From Telopea speciosissima (Eukaryota; Streptophyta; Magnoliopsida; Proteales; Proteaceae), in assembly GCF_018873765.1 (NCBI RefSeq), contig NC_057924.1, positions 4,092,001 through 4,156,000 on the forward strand: DNA of 64,000 nucleotides. Direction: 5' to 3'. Made by a program: the position numbers and the translations under genes. The notes under the pieces are model-generated. The model did not search any database. It saw only the letters and a program-made list of their open reading frames with translations, and was not told the DNA's origin. Positions 1 through 11,305 of this stretch are shown here, piece after piece (within the stretch, counting starts at the first letter, position 1; the number at the start of each line of letters is the position of its first letter).

Positions 1-1754
1 ACTCCCCAAAAGAAATGTTTCTTGAGGATAGCCTTTATTTGAAGCACTTAATTGGTTGAGTGGATTGTTCTGGGTCTTTTGTCCTTTGATGGCTAAAGCA
101 CTTAATGCATCTTCTCCTGAATTAGTTTGGTTCCTCACAATATGTTTGCTAACAGGTTCACAAAGTTGTGTGCTTCGAGATCGAATTATTTATAAAAATT
201 GTGGAGATTTTGTGCAATGTTTTTAATCAAGTTTTCTGCAGCTTTATTCATCTAAAAAATGCTGTTTCATCTGTAGAATGAATATACTGTATATGTTATT
301 GCTAGGTTCTGCACTCAAAAAGTATTAATGCTTTAAAGAATTCTCAGATAAGTATTATTTCCCCATTGATCTCTCACTTTTTAAAAATCAAAGATCTAGG
401 TCAACTTTTCATTACAAATATGCTGTGAAATAAAAAATTTCTTAATTTGTGCTTCTGTTTGTGGCTTAAATTGTTGATGGTTGTACATTTAAGTTCAACC
501 TGAAACAGTGTAAGGGACACTACAACAAAAGATAGAGGAAGGGTTTTCTAGTACCATACTAAAACAGTTTGTGAATTTTATTTGTATGTTTAGTCTCAAA
601 AAATTTTCATAGGTATAGGAAGGAAATAAGGATTTACTAAGGTTATTATATGCCGGCGAGTATGACACTAATTAAAAGGTTTTGAATTATATACATGATA
701 CCTAACAGGCTCTTTATAAACCCATTGTAATTATCTTATTTGTACAAATTTCTCTGGTTTCCTTCATCTCATTCCATGTTTAAGTATGAGTGTCTTGTCC
801 CAATTTCTTGGGCCTCTGGTTACATATATGATTCAATCATTGCATCCATTGTATGGTTTGATGAAAGCTTAATCCACTGCAAGGTCCAACAGCAATGCTT
901 GCTGCTTTTGTATTTGCTGACCCTAAATTATGTATGTTCTGGATGCAAAAACTATGTGAAGAAATGTGATATCTATTATGGATATCTGATTCATAATCAG
1001 TTGATTTCTTGTAAGATTTCTCTAGTTTTTTTCTTTCATTATCATCTGGAAGTATCCATGCTAATATGAAAATATATGGAAGTATATCATAGTGAGTAGC
1101 GCGGAAGTGAAAAAATCAGTTAGGATGGATTAATCCCTACGAAATACCTTCCCTTCCTAGGCAAAATACTTGGAGGTTGGTGTTCAAATCCCAATATTTT
1201 TTTTGCTAAAAAGGTCATTTGTATTAAAGAAAAAATATGATACAAAGGAAAAAAAACAAAAGATGGCCAAGCCATCAGTAGGAGAGAACCACTGCTACTA
1301 AAAGAAAAAACTATAGAAACTGATATCTTGGCCTACACTGGGCATCAATTAGTAGTTCATCAATGATAAAGGATGGGAGAGACACTATCACTGAGGACTC
1401 CCTCAATTTAGCTGCTGACTTGTTTCCGAAAAGTATCAATGATAATCTTATGTAGTTAGAACCTAGGGTTATGTGGGTTCACTAATGACTAACCGGTCTA
1501 GTGTTTATATCAATAAAAAGAAATTGTAAATTTAATTTATATATATATATATATATAGCCTCATAATCCTGATTGTTGTGTAGAGGTGTCTGTATTAAAG
1601 TTGATCTTCCTTTGCAGTTTTACGAGTTAACTTTATTTTATGACAGCTTTGATTCTGGTTTTGAGTTACCTCAGGCTGACCTCTGATTGTTAAGCAAGAT
1701 CAAATTCAGAGTTGCTTTCTCACTTTTACATATTTACTGCTCACTTGTCATCAG
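1..1754 (+). other. Partial intron upstream of the KNOX homeobox exon
   Basis: AT-rich sequence with no reading frame resembling the MEINOX (KNOX1/KNOX2) exons that must precede the ELK exon, so it is read as intron of the gene that begins left of the window. It ends in a pyrimidine-containing stretch and a CAG acceptor at 1752-1754. A (TA)n microsatellite lies near 1535-1557. The short open frame at 740-1069 has no recognisable protein content. Confidence 0.6.
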
Positions 1755-3310
1755 GTCGTGGTGTGGCTTCAGATCAGAATGGATCATCTGAAGAAGAGGC
1801 TGATGCAAGTGAAAATTTCATTGATCCTCAAGCAGAAGATAAGGAGCTAAAGGGTCAGCTTTTGCGCAAGTACAGTGGATATCTTGGCAGTCTCAAGAAG
1901 GAGTTTTTGAAGAAAAGAAAGAAAGGGAAGCTACCAAAGGAAGCTAGACAGCAATTGTTGGACTGGTGGAGCAGGCACTACAAATGGCCTTACCCATCGG
2001 TACTTGTCTTACAATTTTCTGTTTTAAATTAGAAAAATCATTTTATTATCCTATTTCAATGCAGATTTTCTTGGTGGATAGATCCAACATGACTGTTCAA
2101 AATTCTATAATGCTTCTTTTAGTTTCAATAGCCTATTACACATTTGACAGATTTTTTGGGCACACATGAAGTTACTGCTAGTAACTTTTTCGGTATTGCA
2201 AGCATTCTGAGGGTCTAAACCACTATGTCTAGCTTTCTTAATCCTGCATCTGGTCATTGGTAGAAAATTGAGCTGGATGGTCCTGGTCATTATTGGAGAA
2301 AGTATAGAACTTTGAAAATAATCTAAAACAGGAGTAGCTATGTGGCTATGTTGTGTGGCTGGTTGAATCCAGGTTCAGACCGTTGCGTTGATTGGGTACT
2401 TCTTTTTCCTATTAGAAGTCATCATCCATTGACAGCCAAAGGTAGGATACCTCAATACAGGCAGTTGTGTCATAGTTTTGGGGGTTTGGTGTCTTGTATT
2501 TCATTTCTTGCACAAGTGGGCTGATTTTGAAGGACCTTTAAGATGTCCGGAACAATTGGCCCACCTTGCGCATTAATCTATGTTACTGGTGGGGCCTCGA
2601 TGAACTAGTGGGTCCATACGGGTCAGGAATTTTTTTAGGGCTATATGGGTATTTCGGTAAAATTCCTGTGTAGGGTTCCGTTATAAATTTGCAATCAATC
2701 TGAGAGGTGTGAGGATGAGCGCCTGTAATCTTATTCTCTAGTGATAGTGAAGCAAATCTCTTCTCATTGTGGATGTAGGCAATCTTGCTGAACCACGTAA
2801 ATCCTTGTGTTCGATTTGTTTGCAATGTCCATCATTTTCTACATCGTTTTAAGTTCATTTTTTCTACAGAGTATACAAAAAGGTGCTTTATCCATAATTC
2901 TGTGGAAACCCTCCTCCCCTGGTTCCTTTTCTTTCCCTTGGTGAAATGGCATGCCATATTTGTGTTCTGTGGAGTAAAGCATCAGCTTATGGTTATGATA
3001 CTGGACTCTTGGTGATGATTCCAAGTTTTCTCTGATTTTTTACTATATATGCCTCTGTTTTTTTGGTTATCTATCTGAGTTTGAAACATGCTTAGTATGG
3101 GTACAGGAATCACAGAAGCTGGCACTAGCAGAGTCAACGGGTCTAGATCAGAAGCAGATAAACAACTGGTTTATCAATCAAAGGAAACGCCACTGGAAAC
3201 CTTCTGAAGAGATGCAATTTGTGGTGATGGATGCAACACATCCCCCTTACTTCATCGACAATGTTATCGGCAATCCTTTTCCTATGGATTGCATGCCAAC
3301 TCTCCTCTAA
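1755..3310 (+). CDS. Class I KNOX (TALE) homeobox protein, 3' part, STM-like
   Basis: Two exons are visible: 1755-1999 and 3107-3310, joined across a 1107-bp GT-AG intron. The first gives an acidic Ser/Glu-rich linker, the ELK domain (starting [14 protein letters not shown]) and the first part of the homeodomain. The second begins [10 protein letters not shown], contains the recognition helix with [12 protein letters not shown], and ends in a tail with [11 protein letters not shown] and NPFPMD before TAA. The three-residue PYP insertion marks the TALE class. The intron sits inside the homeodomain after PYPS, a position conserved in plant KNOX genes. The tail resembles SHOOT MERISTEMLESS more than KNAT1 or KNAT2/6 as I recall them, so STM-like is the best guess. 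KNOX I factors are nuclear, pair with BELL proteins and maintain shoot meristems. The N-terminal MEINOX exons lie outside the window, so only about 148 residues are seen. No damage is visible. Confidence 0.93.
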
Positions 3311-3670
3311 AAATGTTGATTGCAGATCTTACAACTGATTTGGCTTAGCTAATTAAATAAAATATTGTATTACAAGTGAACTTCTTATACTATATAGAAG
3401 ACCTAGAAGCTATTTATTCATATAACCATGATGACCAGTGAAATCCAAGTTCTCATGGGTTTCTGCTTCTTGTTTCAGGGATGAGCTCTGATCCATGTAT
3501 GGTTTATTACTAGTATTATTGTTCTTGTGGACAAACCTGGAAAAACAACTAGTTTTTTCTGAACTAAATTGTTAGGATTATTTGAGTGTAAAATGAAATG
3601 GGATGGTGATAGCTGAGTATTAATTTTACATGTGTCTCCGTTTCTTCTGTGGTTGATGTGATATTTACAT
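3311..3670 (+). other. KNOX 3' UTR and downstream flank
   Basis: AT-rich sequence directly after the KNOX stop codon, containing an AATAAA-like tract (taaataaaatattg) at about 3352-3366 that could serve as a poly(A) signal. No further coding sequence is seen. Confidence 0.4.
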
Positions 3671-4130
3671 TAATGTTGTTTTTGTTAGGGTTTTGGGTTT
3701 AAGTACAATGTTGCTTAAAATAATACACCCTGCATATTAAGTTTGGAATAAACAGGTTGTTTTCAGCTAGTATTTATAAGAAAGAGTAGGGTTTTAGGTT
3801 AGATGGGTTTTATCCAATGAGGTCCATCAATGTAGGATTCTTATTTATTTTAGTAGACTTATATTAGAACATATATTAGGGTATGGAATGTAGTTAACAG
3901 TCTTTCCTTAATAGTTTGAGCTTTTAGGTGAAATGGTAGTGAACATGGTATCAGAGCAACGAGATCGAGTGTTTGATTCATCATAATTGAAATGACATCA
4001 ATGGTGTCAATAGTGCTAGAACTCCTACTTTCTGCAGAACTTTTGTGGTAGGAAGTGGATGAGAGTACTGTGAAAAAAGAAATACATTCATTGTACAATT
4101 AATCATACAGGGTTGAAGAAGGTGGATGAA
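3671..4130 (+). repeat. Possible LTR or TRIM remnant with initiator-Met primer site
   Basis: The 12-mer tggtatcagagc at 3946-3957 matches the usual primer-binding site for tRNA-iMet of plant LTR elements and directly follows a ...gaaca end. The 280 bp before it are AT-rich and LTR-like, but no second LTR copy was found, so this would be a truncated element. Confidence 0.35.
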
Positions 4131-4529
4131 AGATGGTTGCTTTTGTCTTTGATAAGGTAGTTGTTCTTTGTTCTTTAACTTTTTGCAGGTTTGGTTTTCT
4201 TTCTCTCTTTCTGGGATTCCAATCCCACTTAGTCTTCGGCAATGAAAATGCTCATACAGGCATACTTAAAAACCATTGTAGCAGGAGACAAGCTTGCTTT
4301 CTTTTTTTTTTAAACTCTGTAACGACCAAAATACCATGTCAGTGTGCTGTCGCAGCCTTATTGGTTGTGGATGCTGACACTGTCCGCACAGATCTGATAC
4401 GTGTCGTCTTCACTTGGACTCTTGGAGGTTTTGGTTCTAGTGAAGGAGGTTATTATGTGGTTTCTGCTCCCGTAAAATGGACTTAAATGGGTTGGGAAAA
4501 CTATTTTCATTGCTTCTCTAATTTTTATC

Positions 4530-4689
4530 TCTCAGGTTCCCTGCCCGGTCAGGTTGGTTCCTCTCATAGGGAGGGTGGAAATGATGACCTCATCCCACCC
4601 AGGCAATGTATTCGAGTAGGGGGTGAGATCGTCATTTTCGATCTCTTATGAGAGGAACCTACGAACCTGACCGGACAAGGAACCTGAGA
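4530..4689. mobile_element. Inverted-repeat MITE, family A copy 1
   Basis: About 160 bp folding on itself. The left arm starts tctcaggttccctgcccgg and continues through aggttggttcctctcatag; the right arm read in reverse starts tctcaggttccttgtccgg and continues through ttcctctcataag. The two arms are similar for more than 45 bp. A related copy lies at about 7439-7624. No convincing target duplication was found, so the superfamily is unknown. Confidence 0.7.
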
Positions 4690-4731
4690 TGAGTTAGACC
4701 ACTTAAAACCATGCCTGCGTGAAAAATAAAT

Positions 4732-4898
4732 GGGAAGCAGTTTTCTGCATGGGAGTGTGGCCTATGCTAGCACACCCATGTGTCTATCTCTCTCCTCTTT
4801 AAAATAAGGGACTAGAGATGTCTTTTCATATGGGGAGGAGAGAGAGAGACTCATGAGAGTGTTGGCGTAGGCCACACTCCCACACAAATCTTTTTCCC
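4732..4898. mobile_element. Mutator-like MITE, family B copy 1
   Basis: A 167-bp inverted-repeat element flanked by a perfect 9-bp direct repeat, aaaataaat, at 4723-4731 and 4899-4907. Left arm gggaagcagttttctg then gggagtgtggcc; reversed right arm gggaaaaagatttgtg then gggagtgtggcc. A 9-bp duplication is the hallmark of Mutator-like elements. There is no coding capacity. Related copies lie at 6828-6996 and 26013-26339. Confidence 0.82.
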
Positions 4899-5062
4899 AA
4901 AATAAATATACTTGTCTAAGTGGTTTTGCATGGATGGAAGGTAGGATTACAAAAGAATAAAGATAAAAATATATCATAAGTACCCTAAACTAACTAGACA
5001 AGTGAATATAAGTTCTCTACCTTGTGGTGATATGCATGGATAGGGCTACAGCTGTTGTGACC

Positions 5063-5196
5063 CACTAAGGTTCAAACTCTTCCACTGTCTCTCATCCTAT
5101 AAATAGGAAGGTAAAGCTAAGATAATTATCACTAAGGTTCAAACTCTTCCACTGTCTCTCATCCTATAAATAGGAAAATAAAGCTAAGGTAATTAC
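5063..5196. repeat. 67-bp tandem duplication
   Basis: The block starting cactaaggttcaaactcttc occurs at 5063 and again at 5130, giving two nearly identical 67-bp units that each contain tataaatagg. It lies next to the Copia relic and may be part of its LTR. Confidence 0.75.
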
Positions 5197-5407
5197 AAGG
5201 GTCGTCAATTGATAAACTCAAAAACCACTATTCACTCAGTTTTCAAGTTTCCAACTCACCAGTGTTGTTCGAATTACTGAGTCTAGGATTAGAGAGTGCA
5301 TCTTGGAGCTGGCTCCAACCCTTTCTTGCAAAATTCAGTAACTCAATATTCTCCATTACACCCCCTCTTTTTTCTTTTCTTTTTTGGGTTAAGTTCAATA
5401 CACCCCG

Positions 5408-6125
5408 TCAAGTTGAAGGGGCATGTAAGTGAATCTTCAACGAAACAGTGCAGTTGGAAGGTCCCTTGGTCATAATGTCGGCGAGTTGATCCTTGGTGAA
5501 AATAAATTGAGCCACTAATTCACGGTTGGCAACATTGACTCTGAAGAAATGGAAATCAATCTGTAACATATTCTGTGCAAACATGGAACACGGGATTTGA
5601 GGACAAATTGGTGGCACTAAGGTTATCACACCATAGGGTTGGAGGTTGATGAAGATTGAGACCAAATTCCCAAAAAAAGACATTGGAGCCAAGTTACTTT
5701 GACAAAGACATCGGCTAGAGCTTTATATTCAGACTCAATAGAGGACCATACAACGGTCAGCGTTGTCGGCTCAATCAGCGTAAACAAATGTGTGTAGAGT
5801 GAGTGTAGGAGACCGCTCAATAAGAAAGCCATGTGATTTGGTATGTTGCAGATAACGAATGATCCATTTAGCAAGTGCCCAATGGTCCTCTGTTGGGGGC
5901 ATGCATAAATTGATATGCATTGTTCATAGCAAAGGCAACATCAGAACCAGTCAATGTAATGTATTGAAGGGCCCCAACAATTGACTGATACTGAGTTGGA
6001 TCAGAGAGTAACACCCCTGAAATTGATGTTGTAATAGTGATTGATATTGGTGTGAGGACTGCTTTACTATCTGTCATGACTACTCTATGCAAAAGATCAC
6101 TGATGCAACAAGACTGAGAGAGCAA
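5408..6125 (-). pseudogene. Decayed Ty1/Copia pol fragment (RT end and RNase H)
   Basis: Read on the minus strand, three broken frames follow the normal Copia order. The first (about 6125-5870) has the end of reverse transcriptase (QYQSIVGALQYITLTGSDVA). The second (5874-5630) has the RNase H signature [18 protein letters not shown]. The third (5690-5420) has the terminal VAQFIFTKDQLADIMTKG motif. Frameshifts and stops separate them, so the product is dead. A purine-rich tract with gacggggtgtattg, read on the minus strand near 5400, may be the polypurine tract and 3' LTR start. Gag, integrase and the 5' LTR are absent. Confidence 0.88.
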
Positions 6126-6827
6126 AAGTCCTATGGAATGGGAGAGTGCTTCAATGTCTAAGTCTCTAAGAAGAAGCTAAGAGACCCCAAGTCTTTGGTA
6201 GAGAACTCAATGGCCAGATCGCATGGGAGGACTAGTCTCCTACTCTCCTTGACCATTGTTCTAGTAATACTAAAACATGGTGGTTGAAATTGAATTGTAT
6301 CGTTGGGCCAGGTTGGGCTAGTTTTTGAAAGCGTAAGCCCAGTCCGGCGTTGCCGGGCTTGGCCTTGTATTCCATCAGTCTAAGCATTCCTTTTTGGTAA
6401 TAAACAAGCCTTAGCATTCTAATCACCAAAATGTTGTTGGATCTTCATGAAAGGAGATTGATGATCTGAAATATGAATGATCCCAATGTGGTTGGAAGGT
6501 AAGTGAAAGATTCCAAGAGTCAGCCAGGGCCCGACACAACCCATGGGCCTGGAACTTCCAGCCCTGATCCAACTCGCAGACTAAAAAGTGCAACCCAGGC
6601 CTTGTTGGACACAGAACGGCCTTTGGGTGGGCTCGAATTCACCAAGCCAAACTTGCACCTCCATAAAATGGGTTTCACATCAGCCCAGGATATCATTGGG
6701 GGTATAGATGTCTGGGCCCGTGATGTGGATCCTAAGTTCCCTACATAGTAGCAAGAAATGCTTGTGTATGGACAATTGAATATTTCCTCTAATACCTTGT
6801 CATTTATTATTTCGTAATTTATTTCTA
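6126..6827. other. Intergenic, no gene seen
   Basis: Contains tracts rich in gggcc/ggccc words (for example near 6300-6370 and 6520-6730), of a kind also seen near 8440-8520 and probably from a degraded repeat. The open frame at 6503-6748 is Pro/Thr-rich and resembles no family; I do not regard it as a gene. Confidence 0.4.
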
Positions 6828-6996
6828 GAGAAAAAGTTTTCTGTCTGGGAGTGTGGTTTATGCCAACACTCCCATGTGTGTCTCTCTCTCCTCCTCAAAA
6901 CACTGGAGCAGAGATGTCTTTTCATATGAGAAGGAGAGAAAGAGACTCATGTTAGTGCTGTCGTTGGCCACACTTCCTTACAGAGTTCTTTTTCCC
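6828..6996. mobile_element. Mutator-like MITE, family B copy 2
   Basis: A 169-bp inverted-repeat element with a perfect 9-bp target duplication, ttatttcta, at 6819-6827 and 6997-7005. Left end gagaaaaagttttctgtc, reversed right end gggaaaaagaactctgta, then both arms reach a g(g/a)agtgtgg block. The internal stretch shares tctctctctcctc and gagatgtcttttcatatg with the copy at 4732-4898. Confidence 0.82.
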
Positions 6997-7438
6997 TTAT
7001 TTCTATTTAATAGAGAAAAAGTTTTCCCTATTCCTATATTTCTTGAAAATTTGTCATCCTTGCATAATCTTTGTTGCTCCTTACAGGGAGGAAATTGAAG
7101 AATTTTGGCTCATGCCTCTATAGTCAAGTGACTCAGACTTGAACTGGTTGGACCAAACAAAAATGAGTCAAACCCTTATCGGTTGTGTTTGGTTTAGGGT
7201 TTTTAGGAATCTGCACTTATAAAAATCCTACTGGAGTCACTGTTAAGTCTAATCGAAGCCAAAAAAAACTGATAAGATAGATTTTTACATTAATTTCCTG
7301 TTTTATATATGAAAAACCAGAGTCGAATAGGTAATCGACCGATAAAAGTGACCTGACAAAAAACCCAAAACCGAAAGTGACCTAAATCGAGTATCATTTT
7401 AATGTTCCGGCTTCTCTTTCATCTCCCCGTCTATGTAC

Positions 7439-7624
7439 GAATTTTTATCTTGTCCGGTTTCCTGCCAGGTTCAGTTGTCCAATTCCTCTCATAGGGAGGC
7501 AGAAATGATGACTTAACTTCACTCGGACAGTGTGTTCGGATAGGGGATTAGATCGTCATTTCCAACCCCTTATGAGAGGAGCTGGACAACTGTTCCGAGC
7601 AGGAAATTGGAGAGGATAATGATC
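7439..7624. mobile_element. Inverted-repeat MITE, family A copy 2
   Basis: About 186 bp. Left end gaatttttatcttgtccgg, reversed right end gatcattatcctctccaat; the arms share cagttgtcc, cctctcata and a(a)atga. It shares gagg(t/c)...aaatgatgac and gatcgtcattt(t/c) with the copy at 4530-4689. No clear target duplication. Confidence 0.65.
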
Positions 7625-8982
7625 CTGTCAAAGATCGGTTTGGTCCAATTTTGATTGTTTCATTGTTCTGAATATCAACTCTTGCCACTCTTGACACCCC
7701 TCCTCTGGATAAAAATCCTCACCAAATCTCATATCTGGCAGTGTGGTACAGTGCTAGTTTTAGCATGCGACACTTGGATATAAAAGATCGTGTGGCTCTC
7801 CTTTGTTTGCTCTAGATCAAAGCAACTAACCCGTTTTAGGAACCCGATCGAGAAGGACCCGCCCAGCTTCTCGTCTTATCAGTTAAGTGGCAATAAAGAT
7901 TCCATTGTGAGGAATCTTATTGGGTGTACTTTTTGTCTCAGTAAAAGCTGGCTTTTGAAGGCTTCGAAGTTATCCCAAACATACACTAAAAGACCTCTTC
8001 CCACCAAGTTAATAACACCAAATCGCACACAGGAATTGGAGCATTAGCACTCTTCATTTTGGAATCATCAAGAGGAGAATGGGAATATGCTGAAAAGCGT
8101 GAAAATTGATGAAACACTTTCCTTGGTTGTCAAATACGCTTGCCCCCCCACCCCCCCCAAAAAAAAAAAAAAAAAAACGCTTCTCTATCATTCAATTTCA
8201 TACATTTTATAAACAACCAAACATTGTCATAATTTAATAGTTTTGCTTTCCAAATTACCTAATCTACTCCATCCAGCCCAATAGAAAGTGGCCACGTAGA
8301 TTGGCTCTCGCAAGGAAGTTGTAATGGGTAGCATTGGGAGAACATTAAGTTGCGGGTTGGGCAGATTTTTTGTAATCCAGCACAACCTTATGTCCCCTTA
8401 ATTAACTCTACTCATGCCCATTCAGTTTGAGGTTAGGGGTGGATACCAGGTCCAGCCCAGCCCAACCAGGACCTCTTTGACTTTGGCTGGATCGGGCTAG
8501 GCCGGGTTGGCCCAAGTAGCCCTTATATATGATGATGTGTATAATTATATATTGGAGATGTCTAAAAGAAGACACTCTTGGGATTTGAAAAACAACATTT
8601 CTAACTTTGGCATTCGAAAAACAATTTTTCTAATTTTCTCTTTGCACTGTGAGCAATGCACAAAAATAGTATTTGCAAAATCAACAAAACATAAAAGAAA
8701 AACAAACACATTCACAAAACAAGAGGTAAGAGATTTCTGTGGTTCGGCAAAACCGCCTACATCCATGGAGTGAGATCCAACTTTTACAATGAATCAAGCG
8801 AAGAGAAAATAGTTTATACCAAAAAAAAAAAAAAGAGAACAGAAAATAGTACAATTCTTGCAATTTGATACCCAAACCCAATCACCCATGTACACCCTTC
8901 TCTCATTTCTCATTCATTCTTCATTGGCTCGTTGCTTAGTCTTTGTACACATGTTGCACCCACATTGTACTTCTTAGACACT
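7625..8982. other. Intergenic, no gene seen
   Basis: AT-rich with homopolymers (C-rich then A-run at 8142-8178; A-run at 8820-8834). The words ctgtggttcggcaaaaccgcc near 8740 resemble a motif at 23180 (acgtggttcggcacgaatgcc), suggesting degraded copies of one LTR-type repeat. The words ttaggggtgg at 8434 resemble one end of a hAT element whose partner end was not found. Confidence 0.35.
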
Positions 8983-8992
8983 CACTTGGATC

Positions 8993-9151
8993 GAATTTTT
9001 ATCCTATGCAGTTACTGTATTATGCAGTGTTGCATCGTGCGACGACTGCAGAGGCCATGTGCACCATGTGGGGCCCGTTGTGCCACATGGCCTCTACTGT
9101 GCCGCATGATGCAATACTGCACCGTGTGGTAATAGGAGAGGATAACGATTC
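8993..9151. mobile_element. Palindromic MITE with 10-bp target duplication
   Basis: A 159-bp near-palindrome. Left end gaatttttatcc, reversed right end gaatcgttatcc; the inner arms share tgcagt(g/a)ttgcatc and agaggccatgtg around a short centre. The 10-mer cacttggatc flanks it on both sides, at 8983-8992 and 9152-9161, with no mismatch. A 9-11 bp duplication fits Mutator-like elements. The end sequence is related to family A at 7439-7624. A fainter relative may lie near 57185-57260. Confidence 0.78.
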
Positions 9152-9161
9152 CACTTGGATC

Positions 9162-10260
9162 CTCACATCTTAACTCCTCTCTTGGATCAACACTCTCATT
9201 ATTTAGTAGACATATCTCTCATTTTATAAGACTCCTTCTCTACCTTGTTGTTTTCTCTCTCCTTAGAGAAAATCAACTAAATTTATTTTCTACCTTGTTG
9301 GCCAAGATTTTATTTTGTCTCTCCTTAGAGAAAACTCACTACACACTTCTGCCAAAATGTCTCTTCGAAGACTCTACCCTAACTCCCTTGGAAGACCCAA
9401 TCATGTTGAAGAGTTTGCTTTTCCACTTACTTGGAAGACTTCATCTTGTGAAAACTTCAACTCTCCTTAAAGACTCCACCTCCTTGGAAAATCCCACCAC
9501 TTGGAAGGCTCCACCTCTTCCGTTCTCTTGGAAGACTCACCCTTGCAAGCTTCCACTCACTCTTTCTTCTTCTCATAGTAGAGAAGACCCACTACTCACA
9601 CTTCCCCAAGTAACCCTTTAGTTTCCACATCCACTAAGGAAAATGCATGCCAACTCATATGGCACTTGCACATATGATCTTGGACCCAACATGGCCCAAC
9701 ACCAACAAAGTTTCCACCTTCTCTATTAGTCCAATTAGACCATTGAACCAAACCTTCAACCAGTCTAGATAAAAGCACCGAACCCAACAATATCCACCTT
9801 AGCTTTTATCATAGTCACATTGAAGATTTGAGGGAAAAAATCTTTTTAATCTCATTCTTTACCCAATGTATCTATAATGGTGGTCCCTCAAATTGTTGAC
9901 AATCAGTATTCCAGTCACATTCTTCATCCTGCACATCTCTAGTGCTAGTACCTTGAATAGAGGACCCTCATTGCTTCGACTCATTCTACACCTTACACAT
10001 CTCTATTGCTAATACCTCGAATGGCCGATACCTCATTATTTTAACCGCATTCTTCACTCAACACATCTCTAGTATTATTACTTCGAATGATTAAACAATG
10101 CCCTTCTAGTCCCTCGACCATTTTCTTCAGCCTGAGGAGGCATCATCTTTCCTCAAACCATGTTGTAGAAGTGCCCACTGCACCTTTTCTATCCTACAAC
10201 ATGCAACTTACCCTCAACCATGTTGTAGAAGTACCTCAAACCGAGCTTGTGGCATAGTTT
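9162..10260. repeat. LTR-type repeat region with short internal repeats
   Basis: No intact gene. Repeated words include cttggaaga(c/t) with tcca at 9390-9560, and three spaced copies of cacatctct(a)gt...tac(c/t)t(c/t)gaat at 9934-10090. The string caacaatatccaccttagct at 9786-9805 resembles the end of some plant Copia LTRs. I read this as the remains of an LTR retrotransposon; the orientation and limits are unclear. Confidence 0.4.
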
Positions 10261-10418
10261 TGAGCCTCATTTGTGAAACATAGAATTGATGTTTTTGCAC
10301 ATGAGAATCAATTCCATAGAAAAGGCGAAGAAATGGGTGGGGGCTTTAAGTTGTGAGGGGTATAAGTGGAAATTGTCACTTAAGGCTCTAAACCCTCATA
10401 CGCGATTGAAGAGAAGCG

Positions 10419-11305
10419 CTATAAAGCCGCATCGACCCACTATTGAAAAACCCCTTTTCTCGTCTATGATCGATTAAAGAGATTGAAAAGGAGGTGTGAT
10501 TCAAGGTAAACACTCGCAAGATCGATTGGATTGTTTGATTTCATTGCTCTGTGACTTAATCGATTGAAGAGATCTATTTATCACTCTCTATCTCTTGCAA
10601 GAACCCTAGATCGCAACTATTCTCTCTCTTTGTCTCTCTGTCTCTCTCGCAGGTAAACTCTCTCTCTCTCTCTCTCTCGTTGTGTTAATGCTCTGATTTG
10701 GATCTGTAAATTAAGTATGTAATTTGATGTTCTTTTGATGCATTGTGTCATGAAAAAGGGATGTGTTAATGCTTTGATTTGGATTTACAAATTAAGTATG
10801 TAATTTGATGTTCCTTTGATGCATTGTGTCATGAAAAAGGGTTGTGTTAATGCTTTGATTTGGATTTTCAAATTAAGTATGTTTGACAATTTGTTATATG
10901 GATAATATCCTTGCAAGACTTTAAGTGTTTTGTGCTTCCTATGCTTGAAACATGACGAAATCCTAGTGCATAGACCATATCAGAGGAGATGTACCTGGCA
11001 GCTGTATTAAGTTTATAATATTCCTGTATGGTAGTTTCTCCCAATGATGACAACATGATATTGAGTGAGGATTAGGAAACAATTCCATGGTTTGTTGAGA
11101 AAGGATAATTTTAGAATGTGATGATCCTCAATAAATTATGCATGTTTATAGTAGCATATTGTCAAGGATTATTGTTGGCCATTTTTTTGCTATTAATCCA
11201 CAACTTATAGATTAGATAGACTTTGTTGGTTTAGGATTGATGTTATTGTATTACCGGAAGAAAAAAAAAAATTTGATGTTGTTGTTTGATTAAACAGTGA
11301 GAAAA
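10419..11305 (+). promoter_or_regulatory. TATA box, 5' UTR and 5'-UTR intron of the broken SANT gene
   Basis: A TATA box (ctataaag, 10419-10426) is followed by a CT-rich leader ending in a good donor (gcag|gtaaac, intron from 10653). An acceptor (aaacag, ending 11297) lies 8 bases before the ATG of the SANT-like frame. The inferred 645-bp 5'-UTR intron holds a tandem repeat (10681-10885). The assignment is inference from splice-site and promoter words only. Confidence 0.45.
10681..10885. repeat. 81-bp tandem repeat, about 2.5 copies
   Basis: The block tgtgttaatgctctgatttg starts at 10681 and recurs at 10762 and 10843, each 81 bp apart. Units share aaattaagtatgtaatttga and gcattgtgtcatgaaaaagg. 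The third copy is partial. The high similarity of the units points to a recent duplication. Confidence 0.85.

Noticed and set aside
1..1754. Search for MEINOX exons of the KNOX gene
   Set aside because: No frame shows the conserved KNOX1 or KNOX2 motifs, so those exons must lie left of the window.
4133..4486. 117-codon open frame
   Set aside because: Composition is not protein-like, it matches no family and lies in repeat-rich intergenic DNA.
9295..9621. 108-codon frame with repeated LEDSTSLENP-like units
   Set aside because: It follows a short repeated DNA word (cttggaaga) in LTR-type sequence, so it is a by-product of the repeat.
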